A DNA stretch of 46,352 nt from the NCBI RefSeq assembly GCF_041911615.1, contig NZ_JAYROR010000045.1:1-46352 (forward strand), given 5' to 3'. Under the pieces are notes generated by a model, which did not search any database, was not told the DNA's origin, and saw nothing but the letters and a program-made list of their open reading frames with translations. The position numbers and the translations under genes are program-made. Position 1 is the stretch's first letter; each line of letters opens with the position of its first letter. Source of the stretch: Zoogloea sp041911615. GTDB taxonomy: Bacteria > Pseudomonadota > Gammaproteobacteria > Burkholderiales > Rhodocyclaceae. Shown here one piece after another: positions 32,703-42,990 of this stretch.

Positions 32703-32717
32703 ATAGACCAAAGCTAT
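32703..32717. promoter_or_regulatory. OxyR-like binding motif upstream of catalase
   Basis: ATAG-N7-CTAT, the basic OxyR half-operator (ATAGntnnnanCTAT), lies about 105 bp before the catalase ATG. A second unit spaced seven bases on is degenerate. Peroxide induction of the catalase through OxyR is the likely meaning. Confidence 0.55.
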
Positions 32718-32821
32718 CAAAACCAGAAAATCATTCAACTTGTCTTATCAAATCTCCCGGCCGATACTAAGTCCAACAAGCCACACGGCCTTGCCCACCA
32801 CCCGCCATCAGGAGAAAAATC

Positions 32822-34258
32822 ATGAGCAAATGCCCGATCATGACCACCAGCGCCGGTTCGCCGATTGCCGACAACCAGAACACCCTCACCGCCGGCCCGC
32901 GCGGTCCGGTGTTGATGCAGGACTGGCAGCTGCTCGAAAAGCTCGCCCATCAGAACCGCGAGCGCATCCCCGAACGCGTCGTCCACGCCAAGGGCTGGGG
33001 CGCCCACGGCACCCTCACCGTCACCCACGACATCAGCAAGTACACCCGCGCGAAGATCTTCAGCGAGGTCGGCAAGACCACCCCGATGATCGCCCGCTTC
33101 TCCACCGTCGCCGGCGAGATGGGCGCGGCCGACGCCGAGCGCGACGTGCGCGGCTTCGCCCTCAAGTTCTACACCGAGGAAGGCAACTGGGACTTGGTCG
33201 GCAACAACACGCCGGTGTTCTTCATCCGCGACCCGCTCAAGTTCCCGGACTTCATCCACACCCAGAAGCGCCACCCGCGCACCAACCTGCGCTCGCCCAC
33301 CGCGATGTGGGATTTCTGGAGCCTCTCGCCCGAGTCGCTCCACCAGGTCACGATCCTCATGTCGGATCGCGGCCTGCCCACCGACGTGCGCCACATCAAC
33401 GGCTACGGCAGCCACACCTATTCGTTCTGGAACACGAACGGCGAGCGTTTCTGGGTCAAGTTCCACTTCAAGACCCAGCAGGGCCACAAGCACTGGACCA
33501 ACGCCGAGGCCGAGGCCGTGGTCGGCAAGACCCGCGAATCGACCCAGGAAGACTTGTACGACGCCATCGCCCGCGGCGACTTCCCGCGGTGGACGATGTA
33601 CGTGCAGATCATGCCGGAGCTCGACGCCGACAAGCACTGGTACAACCCCTTCGACCTCACCAAGGTGTGGCCCCACGGCGACTACCCGCTCATCGAAGTG
33701 GGCGTGCTCGAACTCAACCGCAACGCCGACAACTACTTTGCCGAGATCGAGCAGGTCGCCATGTCGCCCAGCAACATGGTGCCGGGCATCGGCGCGAGCC
33801 CCGACAAGATGCTCCAGGCGCGCATCTTCAGCTACGCCGATGCCCACCGCTACCGCCTCGGCACGCACTACGAGTCGCTCCCGGTGAACGCCCCCAGGTG
33901 TCCGGTGCATCACTACCACAAGGACGGCGCGATGCGCTTCACCCCCAACATGCCCGGCGACTTCTACTACGAGCCGAACTCCTTCGGCGGCCCGACCCAG
34001 GACCCGAGCTACGCCGAACCGCCGCTGCGCATCAGCGGTGACGCGGCCCGCTGGAACCACCGCGACGGCAACGACGACTACAAGCAGCCCGGCGACCTGT
34101 TCCGGCTCTTCGACGAAGGCCAGCGGCAGCGCCTCTTCGCCAACATCGCCGCGGCCATGAAGGGCGTGCCCGACGACATCGTCGAGCGCCAGCTCGCCCA
34201 CTTCGACAAGGCCGATCCGGCCTACGGCGCGGGCGTGAGGAAAGCCCTCGGCAAGTAA
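32822..34258 (+). CDS. katA: Monofunctional haem catalase (clade 3, KatA type)
   Basis: A 478-residue small-subunit catalase that splits hydrogen peroxide into water and oxygen in the cytoplasm. The distal histidine lies in RVVHAKGWGAHG (~residue 54) and the distal asparagine in GNNTPVFFIRDPLKFPDF. The proximal haem-ligand tyrosine is in RIFSYADAHRYRLG (~338). NADPH-binding and C-terminal regions are complete. There is no signal peptide. CAGGAGAAA precedes the ATG. It is divergent from modE with an OxyR-like site between them; the YbaN-like gene follows 123 nt downstream. Confidence 0.96.
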   Translation: MSKCPIMTTSAGSPIADNQNTLTAGPRGPVLMQDWQLLEKLAHQNRERIPERVVHAKGWGAHGTLTVTHDISKYTRAKIFSEVGKTTPMIARFSTVAGEMGAADAERDVRGFALKFYTEEGNWDLVGNNTPVFFIRDPLKFPDFIHTQKRHPRTNLRSPTAMWDFWSLSPESLHQVTILMSDRGLPTDVRHINGYGSHTYSFWNTNGERFWVKFHFKTQQGHKHWTNAEAEAVVGKTRESTQEDLYDAIARGDFPRWTMYVQIMPELDADKHWYNPFDLTKVWPHGDYPLIEVGVLELNRNADNYFAEIEQVAMSPSNMVPGIGASPDKMLQARIFSYADAHRYRLGTHYESLPVNAPRCPVHHYHKDGAMRFTPNMPGDFYYEPNSFGGPTQDPSYAEPPLRISGDAARWNHRDGNDDYKQPGDLFRLFDEGQRQRLFANIAAAMKGVPDDIVERQLAHFDKADPAYGAGVRKALGK

Positions 34259-34381
34259 GCCCGGCCACCGCCGGTCGGATCATCCGGCCGGCGGCCCACG
34301 CCGAACGAACCTGCGCTCCCGCCGGGCGTCGAAGCAAGACCCGCCGGGCATCGCCCACAACAACAAGAAAGGAGCGCCGTC

Positions 34382-34831
34382 ATGCCCCCGTGCCATCAAG
34401 CCGGCATCCCCGCCGCCCCCGACACCGCCCCGCCGTCGGTCGGCCTGCTCGCCAGCGCGAGCCGTCACGGCCTGTTCGTGCTCGGCACGCTGAGCTTCGC
34501 CGTCGGCGCCGTCGGCCTGGTCCTGCCGCTCCTGCCCACCACCATTTTCTGGATCGTCGCCGCCTGGGCCTGGAGCAAGAGCTGTCCGCGCCTGCAGCAC
34601 TGGCTCTACGGCCTGCCCGGAGTCGGCCTCCACGTGCGGGCCTGGATCGAGGACGGCACCATCAGCCGCCGCGGCAAGCACTTCGCCCTGGGCGGGCTGG
34701 CCTTCGGGCTCGCCGTGACCACCTTCGCCCTCCACGACAACGCCACGATCCTCGCGGTGGCCGGGCTGCCGCAGTTCGCCGCGGCCTGTTTCGTCGCCAC
34801 CCGTCCGGAAGCCACGCCGCCGACCGCCTGA
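34382..34831 (+). CDS. YbaN/DUF454 family inner-membrane protein
   Basis: A 149-residue protein. A soluble N-terminus of ~30 residues is followed by a helix pair (LFVLGTLSFAVGAVGLVLPLLPTTIFWIVAA), the conserved WAWSKSCPRLQHWLYGLPG block and one or two further helices. This is the DUF454/YbaN pattern. The function of the family is unknown; some members sit near haem or iron genes. AAAGGAG precedes the start. It lies downstream of katA on the same strand and may be co-transcribed, but a 123-nt gap leaves room for its own promoter. Confidence 0.82.
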   Translation: MPPCHQAGIPAAPDTAPPSVGLLASASRHGLFVLGTLSFAVGAVGLVLPLLPTTIFWIVAAWAWSKSCPRLQHWLYGLPGVGLHVRAWIEDGTISRRGKHFALGGLAFGLAVTTFALHDNATILAVAGLPQFAAACFVATRPEATPPTA

Positions 34832-34876
34832 CCGCCGCTGCCGTTCAACGCCCGGCGGCGGCGGCGCGCGGACGCC

Positions 34877-35818
34877 TCAGTGCGCCTGCAGCCACACGTC
34901 GAGCCCCTGGGCGTTGAGCTCCACATCGAGGGCCAGGATGCGCCGCCACTCGGCCTCCGGCAGCGTCCACCCCTGGCGCTGCGCCTCCTCGCCGACCAAA
35001 GCCCAGATATCGTTCTCGATCAGCAACTTGCGCGCGTCGCCCGCGCCGGCGTGGCGCTTCGCGATCGCCACGTGAGCATCGATCAGGCGATGCAGGTCGG
35101 CGGCGAGGCGCGGCACGTCGGTGACCTGGGCGTAATGGGTCAGGTACATCGCCGCGGGCTGCTCGGCCTCCATGCGGCGGATCGAATCGTGCATCGCCTC
35201 CGGCTCGAACTGCACCGGCGTCGTGGTGGGGAAGATGCTCGGCCGGCCCGCCACGTCGAACTGCCGGTACGATAGGCCGAAGGTGTCGCCCGTGAAGAAG
35301 CTGCGGCTCAGGGTGTCGAAGTAGCACACGTGATGCCGCGCGTGGCCCGGCGTATCGAAGACGCGGATGGCCCGCCCGCCCAGATCGAGAACCCGCCCGT
35401 CGGTGGCCTCGACGATGCGTTCGGTCGGCACCGGGATCAGTTCGCCGTAGAGCTCCCGCGCGCGCTGCGGGCCATACACCGCCGACACGCCGGCGAAGAG
35501 CTTCGACGGCTCCGCCATGTGGCGGGCGCCGCGCGGGTGGACCACCAGCTGCGCATTGGGAAACGCCGCCATAAAGGCACCGGCGCCCCCCGCGTGATCG
35601 AGGTGGATATGGGTCAGCAGCACGAAATCCACCGCCTCGGCGCCCAACCCGAGCTCGGCCAGCGCCTCGCGAACGGGGCCCAGGGATTCGTTGTTGCCGG
35701 TATCCACCAGCGCCACCCGGCCGCCCTGCTCGATCAGGTGAATGGCCGCCACATCCGGCCCCGTGTAGCCCGAATCGACCGCGTAAATCCCGTTTCCGAA
35801 CGCCTTCAAGCCCTGCAT
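34877..35818 (-). CDS. MBL-fold metallo-hydrolase
   Basis: A 313-residue metallo-beta-lactamase-fold protein. The metal site is complete: THIHLDHAGG (HxHxDH) near residue 80-85, a further histidine in VVHPRGARHM and DTPGHARHHVCY, and an aspartate in FFTGDTFGL. It resembles glyoxalase II-type and lactonase-type hydrolases, binding two zinc or iron ions, but no substrate can be assigned. ATG 35818 is chosen for its GGGGA site; a TTG five codons upstream is possible. No signal peptide. It is convergent with the YbaN gene and divergent from the next small gene. Confidence 0.88.
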   Translation of the reverse strand: MQGLKAFGNGIYAVDSGYTGPDVAAIHLIEQGGRVALVDTGNNESLGPVREALAELGLGAEAVDFVLLTHIHLDHAGGAGAFMAAFPNAQLVVHPRGARHMAEPSKLFAGVSAVYGPQRARELYGELIPVPTERIVEATDGRVLDLGGRAIRVFDTPGHARHHVCYFDTLSRSFFTGDTFGLSYRQFDVAGRPSIFPTTTPVQFEPEAMHDSIRRMEAEQPAAMYLTHYAQVTDVPRLAADLHRLIDAHVAIAKRHAGAGDARKLLIENDIWALVGEEAQRQGWTLPEAEWRRILALDVELNAQGLDVWLQAH

Positions 35819-35969
35819 GACCGTCCCCAGCAAAAAGACTCGATTCTATCCATTCGCGCTGAACGGAGTCGCCTTGCGTTACATCAACATTTCCTTCACC
35901 AAAAAAGCGCCTAATGTCAAGTAAGAAAAAGACTTACAAACACGCTGACACACGACGGGGGAGAATCCA

Positions 35970-36236
35970 ATGTTGACGCTTCAAGACTGCATCGAACTGT
36001 CCGATCTGACCGAAGACGAAATCCTCGCCATCGCCGAACACGAACACATTCCCGAGATGGCCGCCGTCGAGATGGGCTGCTATCTCTGCCACACGCCCAG
36101 CGGCGAAAAGCGCATCCGCCGCATGATCGTCGACGACCTCGCCCACGCCCGCGAAAAAGGCGACGCCGCCCACGCCGCGCTGCTCAAGAGCGTGCTCAAA
36201 CACTACGTCGCCGCGCACCAGACGCTCGCCGCCTAG
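35970..36236 (+). CDS. Small conserved-looking protein with CYLCH motif, unknown function
   Basis: An 88-residue acidic protein, mostly helical, starting LTLQDCIELSDLTEDEILAI. It holds a CxxCH-like motif (CYLCHTPSG) at ~residue 37-41, but no signal peptide or membrane segment. Covalent haem attachment (periplasmic) is therefore unlikely, and metal or redox binding is the more natural reading. GGGGGAG lies before the ATG. It stands alone between two divergent promoters' regions and has the codon use of its neighbours. No family is recognised with confidence. Confidence 0.75.
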   Translation: MLTLQDCIELSDLTEDEILAIAEHEHIPEMAAVEMGCYLCHTPSGEKRIRRMIVDDLAHAREKGDAAHAALLKSVLKHYVAAHQTLAA

Positions 36237-36308
36237 TTCTTTCGGCATATCGCCAGACGCCGGACGGGTTGGCATAATCCGCCAATTCGTTTTCGTGCGT
36301 TCCCCGTC

Positions 36309-37298
36309 ATGGCCATTCTCCGTTGCAACAAATGCGGCCACGTCGCCGAAGTCCCCGGCGAACTTACCGGCCAGCAGATCGCCTGCCCGCAATGCACGCA
36401 GCCGGTCGCGGTCTACGACACCGTGCTGTTCGTCCGCAAGGTGCTCCAGCAGTATTTCAGCCAGCGCGACGAACTCAACACGCTCAAGGCGGCGCAGCGC
36501 ACCCCGCTGCCCACGCTGAACGACGCTGCGGCCACGCCCGATCTGGCCGTGGACATCCACAACTCGTCCCACCTCGCGAGCGCAGCGCAGCACGCGGCGG
36601 TGCTGCAATGGTTCGAGCGCCGGCAGATCCAGATCCGCGCCAACCACGACGCGGTGGACACCACCGGCTTCTTCGACGAGATCGCCATCGAACTGGGCGA
36701 CAACTACGACCTGCTCCGCGAGGTCGTCGACAAGATCCGCTGGGGCCAGCAGAAGGACGTGCCCAACTTCAGCCTCAACCTCGGCAAGCTCAGCCAGAAG
36801 GACGGCCAGGCCGTGAACGCCTTCTGCAAGCGGCTCTACGACTGCGCTTTCCTCGCCAAATATTTCTACCAGAAGCAGGAGAAGATCGGCCGCGCCACCA
36901 TCCAGTCGGCCCCCGCCATCCGCAACTTCTTCGCCGGCGAGTGGCTTGAGTGGTACGCCTTCATGAAGGTGCTGGCCTTGCTGCGCGAGCGCAGGCAGCA
37001 CTTTTCGTGCGCCCGCCAGCTGTCGGTGATCTTCCCGAACGAAGACCTCCACGAACTCGACGTGTTCTTCCTCGTCGACGGCAGCACGCCGATCTGCATC
37101 GAATGCAAGACCGGCGAGTTCCGCCAGGACATCGACAAATACCTGCGCCTGCGCAAGCGCCTGGGCATCGACCGCAGCCAGTTCATCCTCTGCGCCACCG
37201 GCCTCAGCGACGAGCAGGCGGCCGGTCTATCGAGCACCTACGAGCTCACTTTCGTCACTCCGCAGGGCCTGTCCGACCATCTTGCCCGGCTGCTCTGA
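36309..37298 (+). CDS. Zinc-ribbon PD-(D/E)XK nuclease (DUF1887/Card1-like) beside recQ
   Basis: A 329-residue protein. An N-terminal zinc ribbon has C6-x2-C9 and C26-x2-C29. The central ~170 residues are helical with no known domain. The C-terminal ~120 residues form a PD-(D/E)XK nuclease core: E214 in GEWLEWY, D251 in HELDVFF and the E265-C-K267 pair in CIECKTG. The WLE...LDV...ECKTG pattern is that of DUF1887, the nuclease part of Card1/Can2-type CRISPR ancillary enzymes. However, no CARF domain or CRISPR locus is present. The recQ gene starts 27 nt after its stop on the same strand, suggesting joint action on DNA. Function and substrate are inferred only. Confidence 0.78.
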   Translation: MAILRCNKCGHVAEVPGELTGQQIACPQCTQPVAVYDTVLFVRKVLQQYFSQRDELNTLKAAQRTPLPTLNDAAATPDLAVDIHNSSHLASAAQHAAVLQWFERRQIQIRANHDAVDTTGFFDEIAIELGDNYDLLREVVDKIRWGQQKDVPNFSLNLGKLSQKDGQAVNAFCKRLYDCAFLAKYFYQKQEKIGRATIQSAPAIRNFFAGEWLEWYAFMKVLALLRERRQHFSCARQLSVIFPNEDLHELDVFFLVDGSTPICIECKTGEFRQDIDKYLRLRKRLGIDRSQFILCATGLSDEQAAGLSSTYELTFVTPQGLSDHLARLL

Positions 37299-37325
37299 GC
37301 CTGGCCGGGTTAAAATCACGGGTCT

Positions 37326-39146
<1,821 letters not shown>

Positions 39147-39273
39147 GTCCGGCAGGGCGTTACATCCCTCCCTTTACACCCGACGAACGCCCCTTTACCG
39201 GCAGATCGCCGATCATGCAGTGGATGAAGGACCGGCGCCGGGCCGGCCACTCCACCGCCTGCGGAGGCATGCC

Positions 39274-39651
39274 ATGAAAATTCTCCCGACCCTCCTCGTC
39301 GCCGCCGCGCTGGGCCTCGCCGGTGCGGGCACTGCCCATGCCGACCACGGTCACGGCCACACCCGTTTCGGCGTGGTGATCGGCGCCCCGGTGATCGGCC
39401 CCTACTGGGGCCCCTACGCCTACCCGCCTTACCCGTATTACTACCCGCCGGTGGTCGTCGAGCGCCCGGTGCCGCAGGTCTACGTCGAACAGCAACCGGT
39501 GGCCGCACCGCCGGCCGCCGCCGCGCCCGCCCCGGCCGAAAACTACTGGTATTACTGCGCCGAATCGAAGACGTATTACCCCTACGTCAAGGAATGCGCC
39601 GGCCCATGGCAGCGCGTCACACCTCAGCCGCCGCCGTCGGCACCGCGCTGA
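39274..39651 (+). CDS. Small secreted Pro/Tyr-rich protein
   Basis: A 125-residue protein with a clear signal peptide (residues 1-23, LLVAAALGLAGAGTAHA-DHGHGH). The mature part begins with a His-rich segment. A low-complexity run of Tyr and Pro follows (PPYPYYYPP), then a Pro/Ala stretch. The C-terminal block has two cysteines and aromatic residues (YYCAESKTYYPYVKECAGPW). That C-terminal pattern recurs in many small proteobacterial envelope proteins of unknown role. The ATG at 39274 follows GGAGG closely; another ATG at 39269 is out of frame. The lipoprotein gene follows 15 nt on. Confidence 0.82.
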   Translation: MKILPTLLVAAALGLAGAGTAHADHGHGHTRFGVVIGAPVIGPYWGPYAYPPYPYYYPPVVVERPVPQVYVEQQPVAAPPAAAAPAPAENYWYYCAESKTYYPYVKECAGPWQRVTPQPPPSAPR

Positions 39652-39666
39652 ACCGGAGGAACCACC

Positions 39667-40197
39667 ATGAAGATCGCTCGCACCGCTCTGCTCGCCGCGC
39701 TCCCCCTCGTCGTGCTCGCCGGCTGCGCGGTCGCCCCCACCGGACCGACCGCGATGGTGCTCCCGGGCACCGGCAAGAACTTCGACCAATTCCGCTCCGA
39801 CGACATGGACTGCCGTCAGTACGCGCAGTACCAGATCGGCGGCAGGACGGCCGACCAGGCCGCCGTGGACGCCGGCGTGCGCTCCGCCGCGATCGGCACG
39901 GTGGTCGGCGCCGCAGCCGGCGCGGCGATGGGCGGACACAACGGGGCCGGCGTGGGCGCCGGCGCGGGATTGCTGTTCGGCAGCGCCGCCGGCTCGGGTG
40001 CCGCGCAGAGTTCGGCCTATGGCAGCCAGCGGCAGTACGACAACGCCTACATCCAGTGCATGTATGCCAAGGGGCATCAGGTGCCGGTGCCGCAGGGCCA
40101 GTTGCCCGTCCGCCAGGCGCCAGGCTATTCGACACCCTCCTCCGCCTATCCCCCGCCCCCGCCGCCGCCGGGCTACCGCCCGCCCGGCATGAACTGA
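39667..40197 (+). CDS. Glycine-zipper lipoprotein
   Basis: A 176-residue lipoprotein: signal peptide with lipobox VLAGC (Cys at ~20), a soluble segment with two cysteines, and a glycine-zipper helix pair (~75-115, IGTVVGAAAGAAMGGHNGAG). The C-terminus is proline-rich (YPPPPPPPGYRPP). Glycine-zipper lipoproteins sit in the outer membrane or span to the peptidoglycan (Rcs/SlyB-like families), but the exact function is unknown. The small secreted protein is 15 nt upstream, so the two are likely co-expressed. GGAGG precedes the ATG. Confidence 0.85.
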   Translation: MKIARTALLAALPLVVLAGCAVAPTGPTAMVLPGTGKNFDQFRSDDMDCRQYAQYQIGGRTADQAAVDAGVRSAAIGTVVGAAAGAAMGGHNGAGVGAGAGLLFGSAAGSGAAQSSAYGSQRQYDNAYIQCMYAKGHQVPVPQGQLPVRQAPGYSTPSSAYPPPPPPPGYRPPGMN

Positions 40198-40217
40198 GGC
40201 GCGGTCGTCACCGCCAT

Positions 40218-40243
40218 GAAAACGGGCGCCCTCGGGCGCCCGT
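40218..40243 (-). terminator. Terminator of the FKBP gene
   Basis: A perfect 9-bp stem (40222-40230 with 40235-40243) and 4-nt loop. On the minus strand it is followed by TTTT (40218-40221). It lies between the convergent lipoprotein and FKBP genes and may also act on the plus-strand transcript. Confidence 0.75.
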
Positions 40244-40273
40244 CCTGCCTGGAACCGCGAAGCGCAGCCCCGC

Positions 40274-40618
40274 TTACTGCACGGCCAGCAGCTCCACCTC
40301 GAACACCAGGGTGGCGTTGGGGGGAATCACGCCGCCGGCGCCACGGGCGCCGTAGCCCAGGTTGGGCGGAATCGTCAGCTTGCGCTTGCCGCCGACCTTC
40401 ATGCCCTGCACGCCTTCGTCCCAGCCGGCGATCACGTGGCGTGCGCCGAGGGGAAACACGAAGGGGTCGTTGCGATCCTTGCTGGAATCGAACTTGCGGC
40501 CGTCGGTGAGCCAGCCAGTGTAATGCACCTGGACGTGCTTTCCGGCGACCGCTTCGGTGCCGCTGCCCACTTCCAGATCTTCGATGACGAGGCCGCTCGC
40601 CGTGGTGGTTTGGGTCAT
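40274..40618 (-). CDS. FKBP-type peptidyl-prolyl cis-trans isomerase
   Basis: A 114-residue single-domain FKBP without a signal peptide, therefore cytoplasmic. Active-site text includes VQVHYTGWLTDGRKFDSS, FVFPLGARHVIAGWDEGVQGM and GYGARGAGGVIPPNATLVFEVELL. All of it is typical of the FkpB/FKBP12-like class that speeds up proline isomerisation in protein folding. AGGAGC lies before the ATG. MsrA is 35 nt upstream on the same strand, so the two could be one protein-repair transcript. Confidence 0.95.
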   Translation of the reverse strand: MTQTTTASGLVIEDLEVGSGTEAVAGKHVQVHYTGWLTDGRKFDSSKDRNDPFVFPLGARHVIAGWDEGVQGMKVGGKRKLTIPPNLGYGARGAGGVIPPNATLVFEVELLAVQ

Positions 40619-40653
40619 GAAATGCTCCTGATGAAAGACCGCGCGATTCTAAG

Positions 40654-41202
40654 TCAATTCGCCTTGCGACGGCCGGCAAAGGCACTGCGGAACTTAGCCA
40701 CCTTGGGCGCCACCACCATCCGGCAGTAGGGCTGGCCGCCGTTGCGGGCAAAGTAATTGTCGTGATACGCCTCGGCGGGCCAGAAGGTGCCGGCGGGCGT
40801 CACCTCGGTGACGATCGGGGCGTCGAATTCGCCCTCGAAGGCGAGCTGCGCGATCTTCGCCCGGGCCGTCTCGGCCTGGGCGTCCGTGGTCGTGAAGATC
40901 GCCGAGCGGTACTGGGTGCCGACGTCGTGGCCCTGGCGGTTGGGGGTGGTCGGGTCGTGGATCGCGAAGAAGATCTCGAGCAGGTCGTCGTAGCCGACGA
41001 CCGCCGGATCGAACTCGATGCGCACCGCCTCGGCGTGGCCGGTCTCGCCTTGGCAGACCCGCTCGTAGCTCGGCGCGTCCACGTGCCCGCCGATGTAGCC
41101 CGACTGGGCGGCGCGCACGCCCTTCACTTCGAGGAACACCGCCTCGATGCACCAGAAGCAGCCGCCGGCCAGGATGGCGACCTCGCTCGTGTTATCCGTC
41201 AT
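40654..41202 (-). CDS. msrA: Peptide-methionine (S)-S-oxide reductase MsrA
   Basis: A 182-residue enzyme that reduces oxidised methionine in proteins. The catalytic cysteine is C15 in AGGCFWCIEAVF; the substrate pocket is formed by the GGHVDAPSYERVCQGETGHAE region. HDPTTPNRQGHDVGTQYRS is a further signature. No signal peptide. With KatA and Ohr in the same window it belongs to the oxidative-damage set. It lies between a membrane protein gene and FKBP on the minus strand. Confidence 0.96.
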   Translation of the reverse strand: MTDNTSEVAILAGGCFWCIEAVFLEVKGVRAAQSGYIGGHVDAPSYERVCQGETGHAEAVRIEFDPAVVGYDDLLEIFFAIHDPTTPNRQGHDVGTQYRSAIFTTTDAQAETARAKIAQLAFEGEFDAPIVTEVTPAGTFWPAEAYHDNYFARNGGQPYCRMVVAPKVAKFRSAFAGRRKAN

Positions 41203-41231
41203 CTCGTCTCTCCGGGTCGGGCCGGCCCGGC

Positions 41232-41954
41232 TCAGGCCGGCGGAAAGACCTCAAGATAAAGCAGATCGCTGGCAAACGCGAGGCACGGCAGGGACACCAG
41301 GAGCAGCGGCGGGAACAGGATCGTCGCGATGATCGCCACCGCCAGGATCAGGCCCCAGGCCAGCATCGCCCCGGGATTGGCGAACACCGCCCGCACGCTC
41401 GCGGTGACCGCCGTCACCAGCTGGGCGCGCCCGTCGAACAGCAACGGCACCGCGAAGGCCGTGACGTTGAAGACGATGAACGCCAGCACGGCGCCCATCA
41501 GGCTGGTCCAGAAGTGGAAGCGCGCCACCTGCGCCACGTCGGGGGTCGCGGCGCCGATCATGAAGCTGTACACCGTCGCCGCATCGGTGAGCCAGATCAG
41601 CAGCAGCAGGCTGCACACCCCGGCCAGCACCCACAGCCCGCGCGGCGCACGGCGGAAGCCGGCGAACACGTCGCCCCAGCCCGGCCGCCGCGCCGCCGCG
41701 ACGGCCCGCCGGAGGCCGAAGAAGCCCGCCAGCACCGCCGGCCCGACCAGCAGGAAGCCGCCGGCGAAGGGCAGCATCATCGCCGCGAGCCCGAAATGCG
41801 CCAGCGCGACGAATATCCCCACCCCCAGCGCCGCGAACACGGCGGCGAAGGCCAGCGCGGGCATCGCGCAGCGACGATACGTCCGCCAGCCACCGGCGAT
41901 GGACGACAGGACGGTGGCAACGGCGACGCGGCGGGGAACGAGCGGTTCGGACAT
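41232..41954 (-). CDS. DUF2189/BPSS1780-like integral membrane protein
   Basis: A 240-residue protein with about six hydrophobic helices and no catalytic motif. Landmarks include LPFAGGFLLVGPAVLAGFFGL and GVCSLLLLIWLTDAATVYSFM. The pattern is that of the DUF2189 membrane family, whose members are often found beside cytochrome oxidase or stress genes. Here the neighbours are MsrA, 29 nt downstream on the same strand, and a divergent hydrolase. Function unknown. Confidence 0.75.
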   Translation of the reverse strand: MSEPLVPRRVAVATVLSSIAGGWRTYRRCAMPALAFAAVFAALGVGIFVALAHFGLAAMMLPFAGGFLLVGPAVLAGFFGLRRAVAAARRPGWGDVFAGFRRAPRGLWVLAGVCSLLLLIWLTDAATVYSFMIGAATPDVAQVARFHFWTSLMGAVLAFIVFNVTAFAVPLLFDGRAQLVTAVTASVRAVFANPGAMLAWGLILAVAIIATILFPPLLLVSLPCLAFASDLLYLEVFPPA

Positions 41955-42013
41955 GGACGACCTCCACGGGAATCGGACGGAATATCTGGCCCGGCGACGG
42001 CGGCGTCCATGAT

Positions 42014-42801
42014 TTGAATCAAGCCCCGCCGGCCGCGGCGAGGACGATCGTTTTCGTCAATGGCCTGGGCACCGACCAGGGCTACTGGAGCCGGCTGACA
42101 CCGGCCTTCGCGGACGACTACCGGCTGGTGCTCTTCGACCACGTCGGCACGACGCAGGCGAATCAGGCCTATTTCCGCGAGAAGCAGCTGCGCTACCTGA
42201 ACGTCAAGGGCTACGCCAACGATTTGCTCGAGCTCTGCACTCGGCCCTTGGCCTGAACGGCGAGACGGTGGTGATCGGGCACTCCCTGGGCGCCATGGCC
42301 GGCCTGCTGGCCTCCATCGATCACCCCGCCCAGTTCCGGCGTCTGGTGCTGATCGGCGCCTCGCCCCGCTACACCGACACGGCGGATTACCGAGGCGGTT
42401 TCACGGCCGAGGACATCAAGACCATCTACAGCGCGGTGAACCAGGATTACGCCCAGTGGTCCACCAGGCTGGCCGCCGCGGCCATGGGCAACCCGGACCG
42501 CCCGCTGCTGACCCAGCGCTTTGCCGACTCGATCCTCGGCATTCCGCCAGACATGATGCTCACCATCCTGTGCTCGGTGCTGCAGACCGACCACCGCGAC
42601 CAGCTCGCCCGCGTCCGCGTGCCGACGCTGCTGCTCCATTCGCGGGACGATGACTTCGTGCCGACGGCGGTGGCCGAATACCTCCACGCCCACATTCCCG
42701 CCAGCACGCTGGTGTTCGTGGACGCCGAGGGGCATCTGCCCCACGTCAGCGCGCCCGAAGGCGTCATCGCCGCCATCGGCGACTTCATCGCCCCGCCCTG
42801 A
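42014..42801 (+). pseudogene. RsbQ-like alpha/beta hydrolase with a frameshift
   Basis: Two consecutive frames make one alpha/beta hydrolase. Frame one (42014-42256, TTG start) encodes FVNGLGTDQGYW and VLFDHVGTTQ, and ends LLELCTRPLA-stop. The other frame contains ALGLNGETVVIGHSLGAMAG with the nucleophile serine, then the acid (HSRDDDFVP) and histidine (AEGHLPHV) of the triad. The switch is near 42235-42245, where one missing base (or two extra) in CACTCGGCCC breaks the reading. Repairing it gives a ~262-residue protein of the RsbQ type, partners of PAS-phosphatases in stress signalling. A sequencing error cannot be excluded. No clear ribosome site precedes the TTG. Confidence 0.75.
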
Positions 42802-42860
42802 TTCCGCGTGCCGGGCGGCCATGGCGGGCGGATAGCGTTCGCCAATCGAATCCATGCCGA

Positions 42861-42870
42861 CAATTCATTG
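42861..42870. promoter_or_regulatory. Possible OhrR operator core
   Basis: CAATTCATTG, an inverted CAAT/ATTG pair resembling the core of OhrR sites (TACAATT-N2-AATTGTA), 120 bp before ohr. The outer bases do not match, and no ohrR gene is in the window, so this is weak. Confidence 0.25.
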
Positions 42871-42990
42871 GGCGTGACGGAGGGCGCTGCCTAGACTGCA
42901 GCCATCGAGTCGCCGCCCGCCCCTCGCGGCGCTCGCCTCCCCCGACGCGCGCCCCACGTGGCGCCCTACGCCAAGGCAAAGGACGAAATC

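Noticed and set aside
35970..36236. Cytochrome c assignment for the CxxCH protein
   Set aside because: No signal peptide or membrane anchor to bring it to the haem c assembly machinery.
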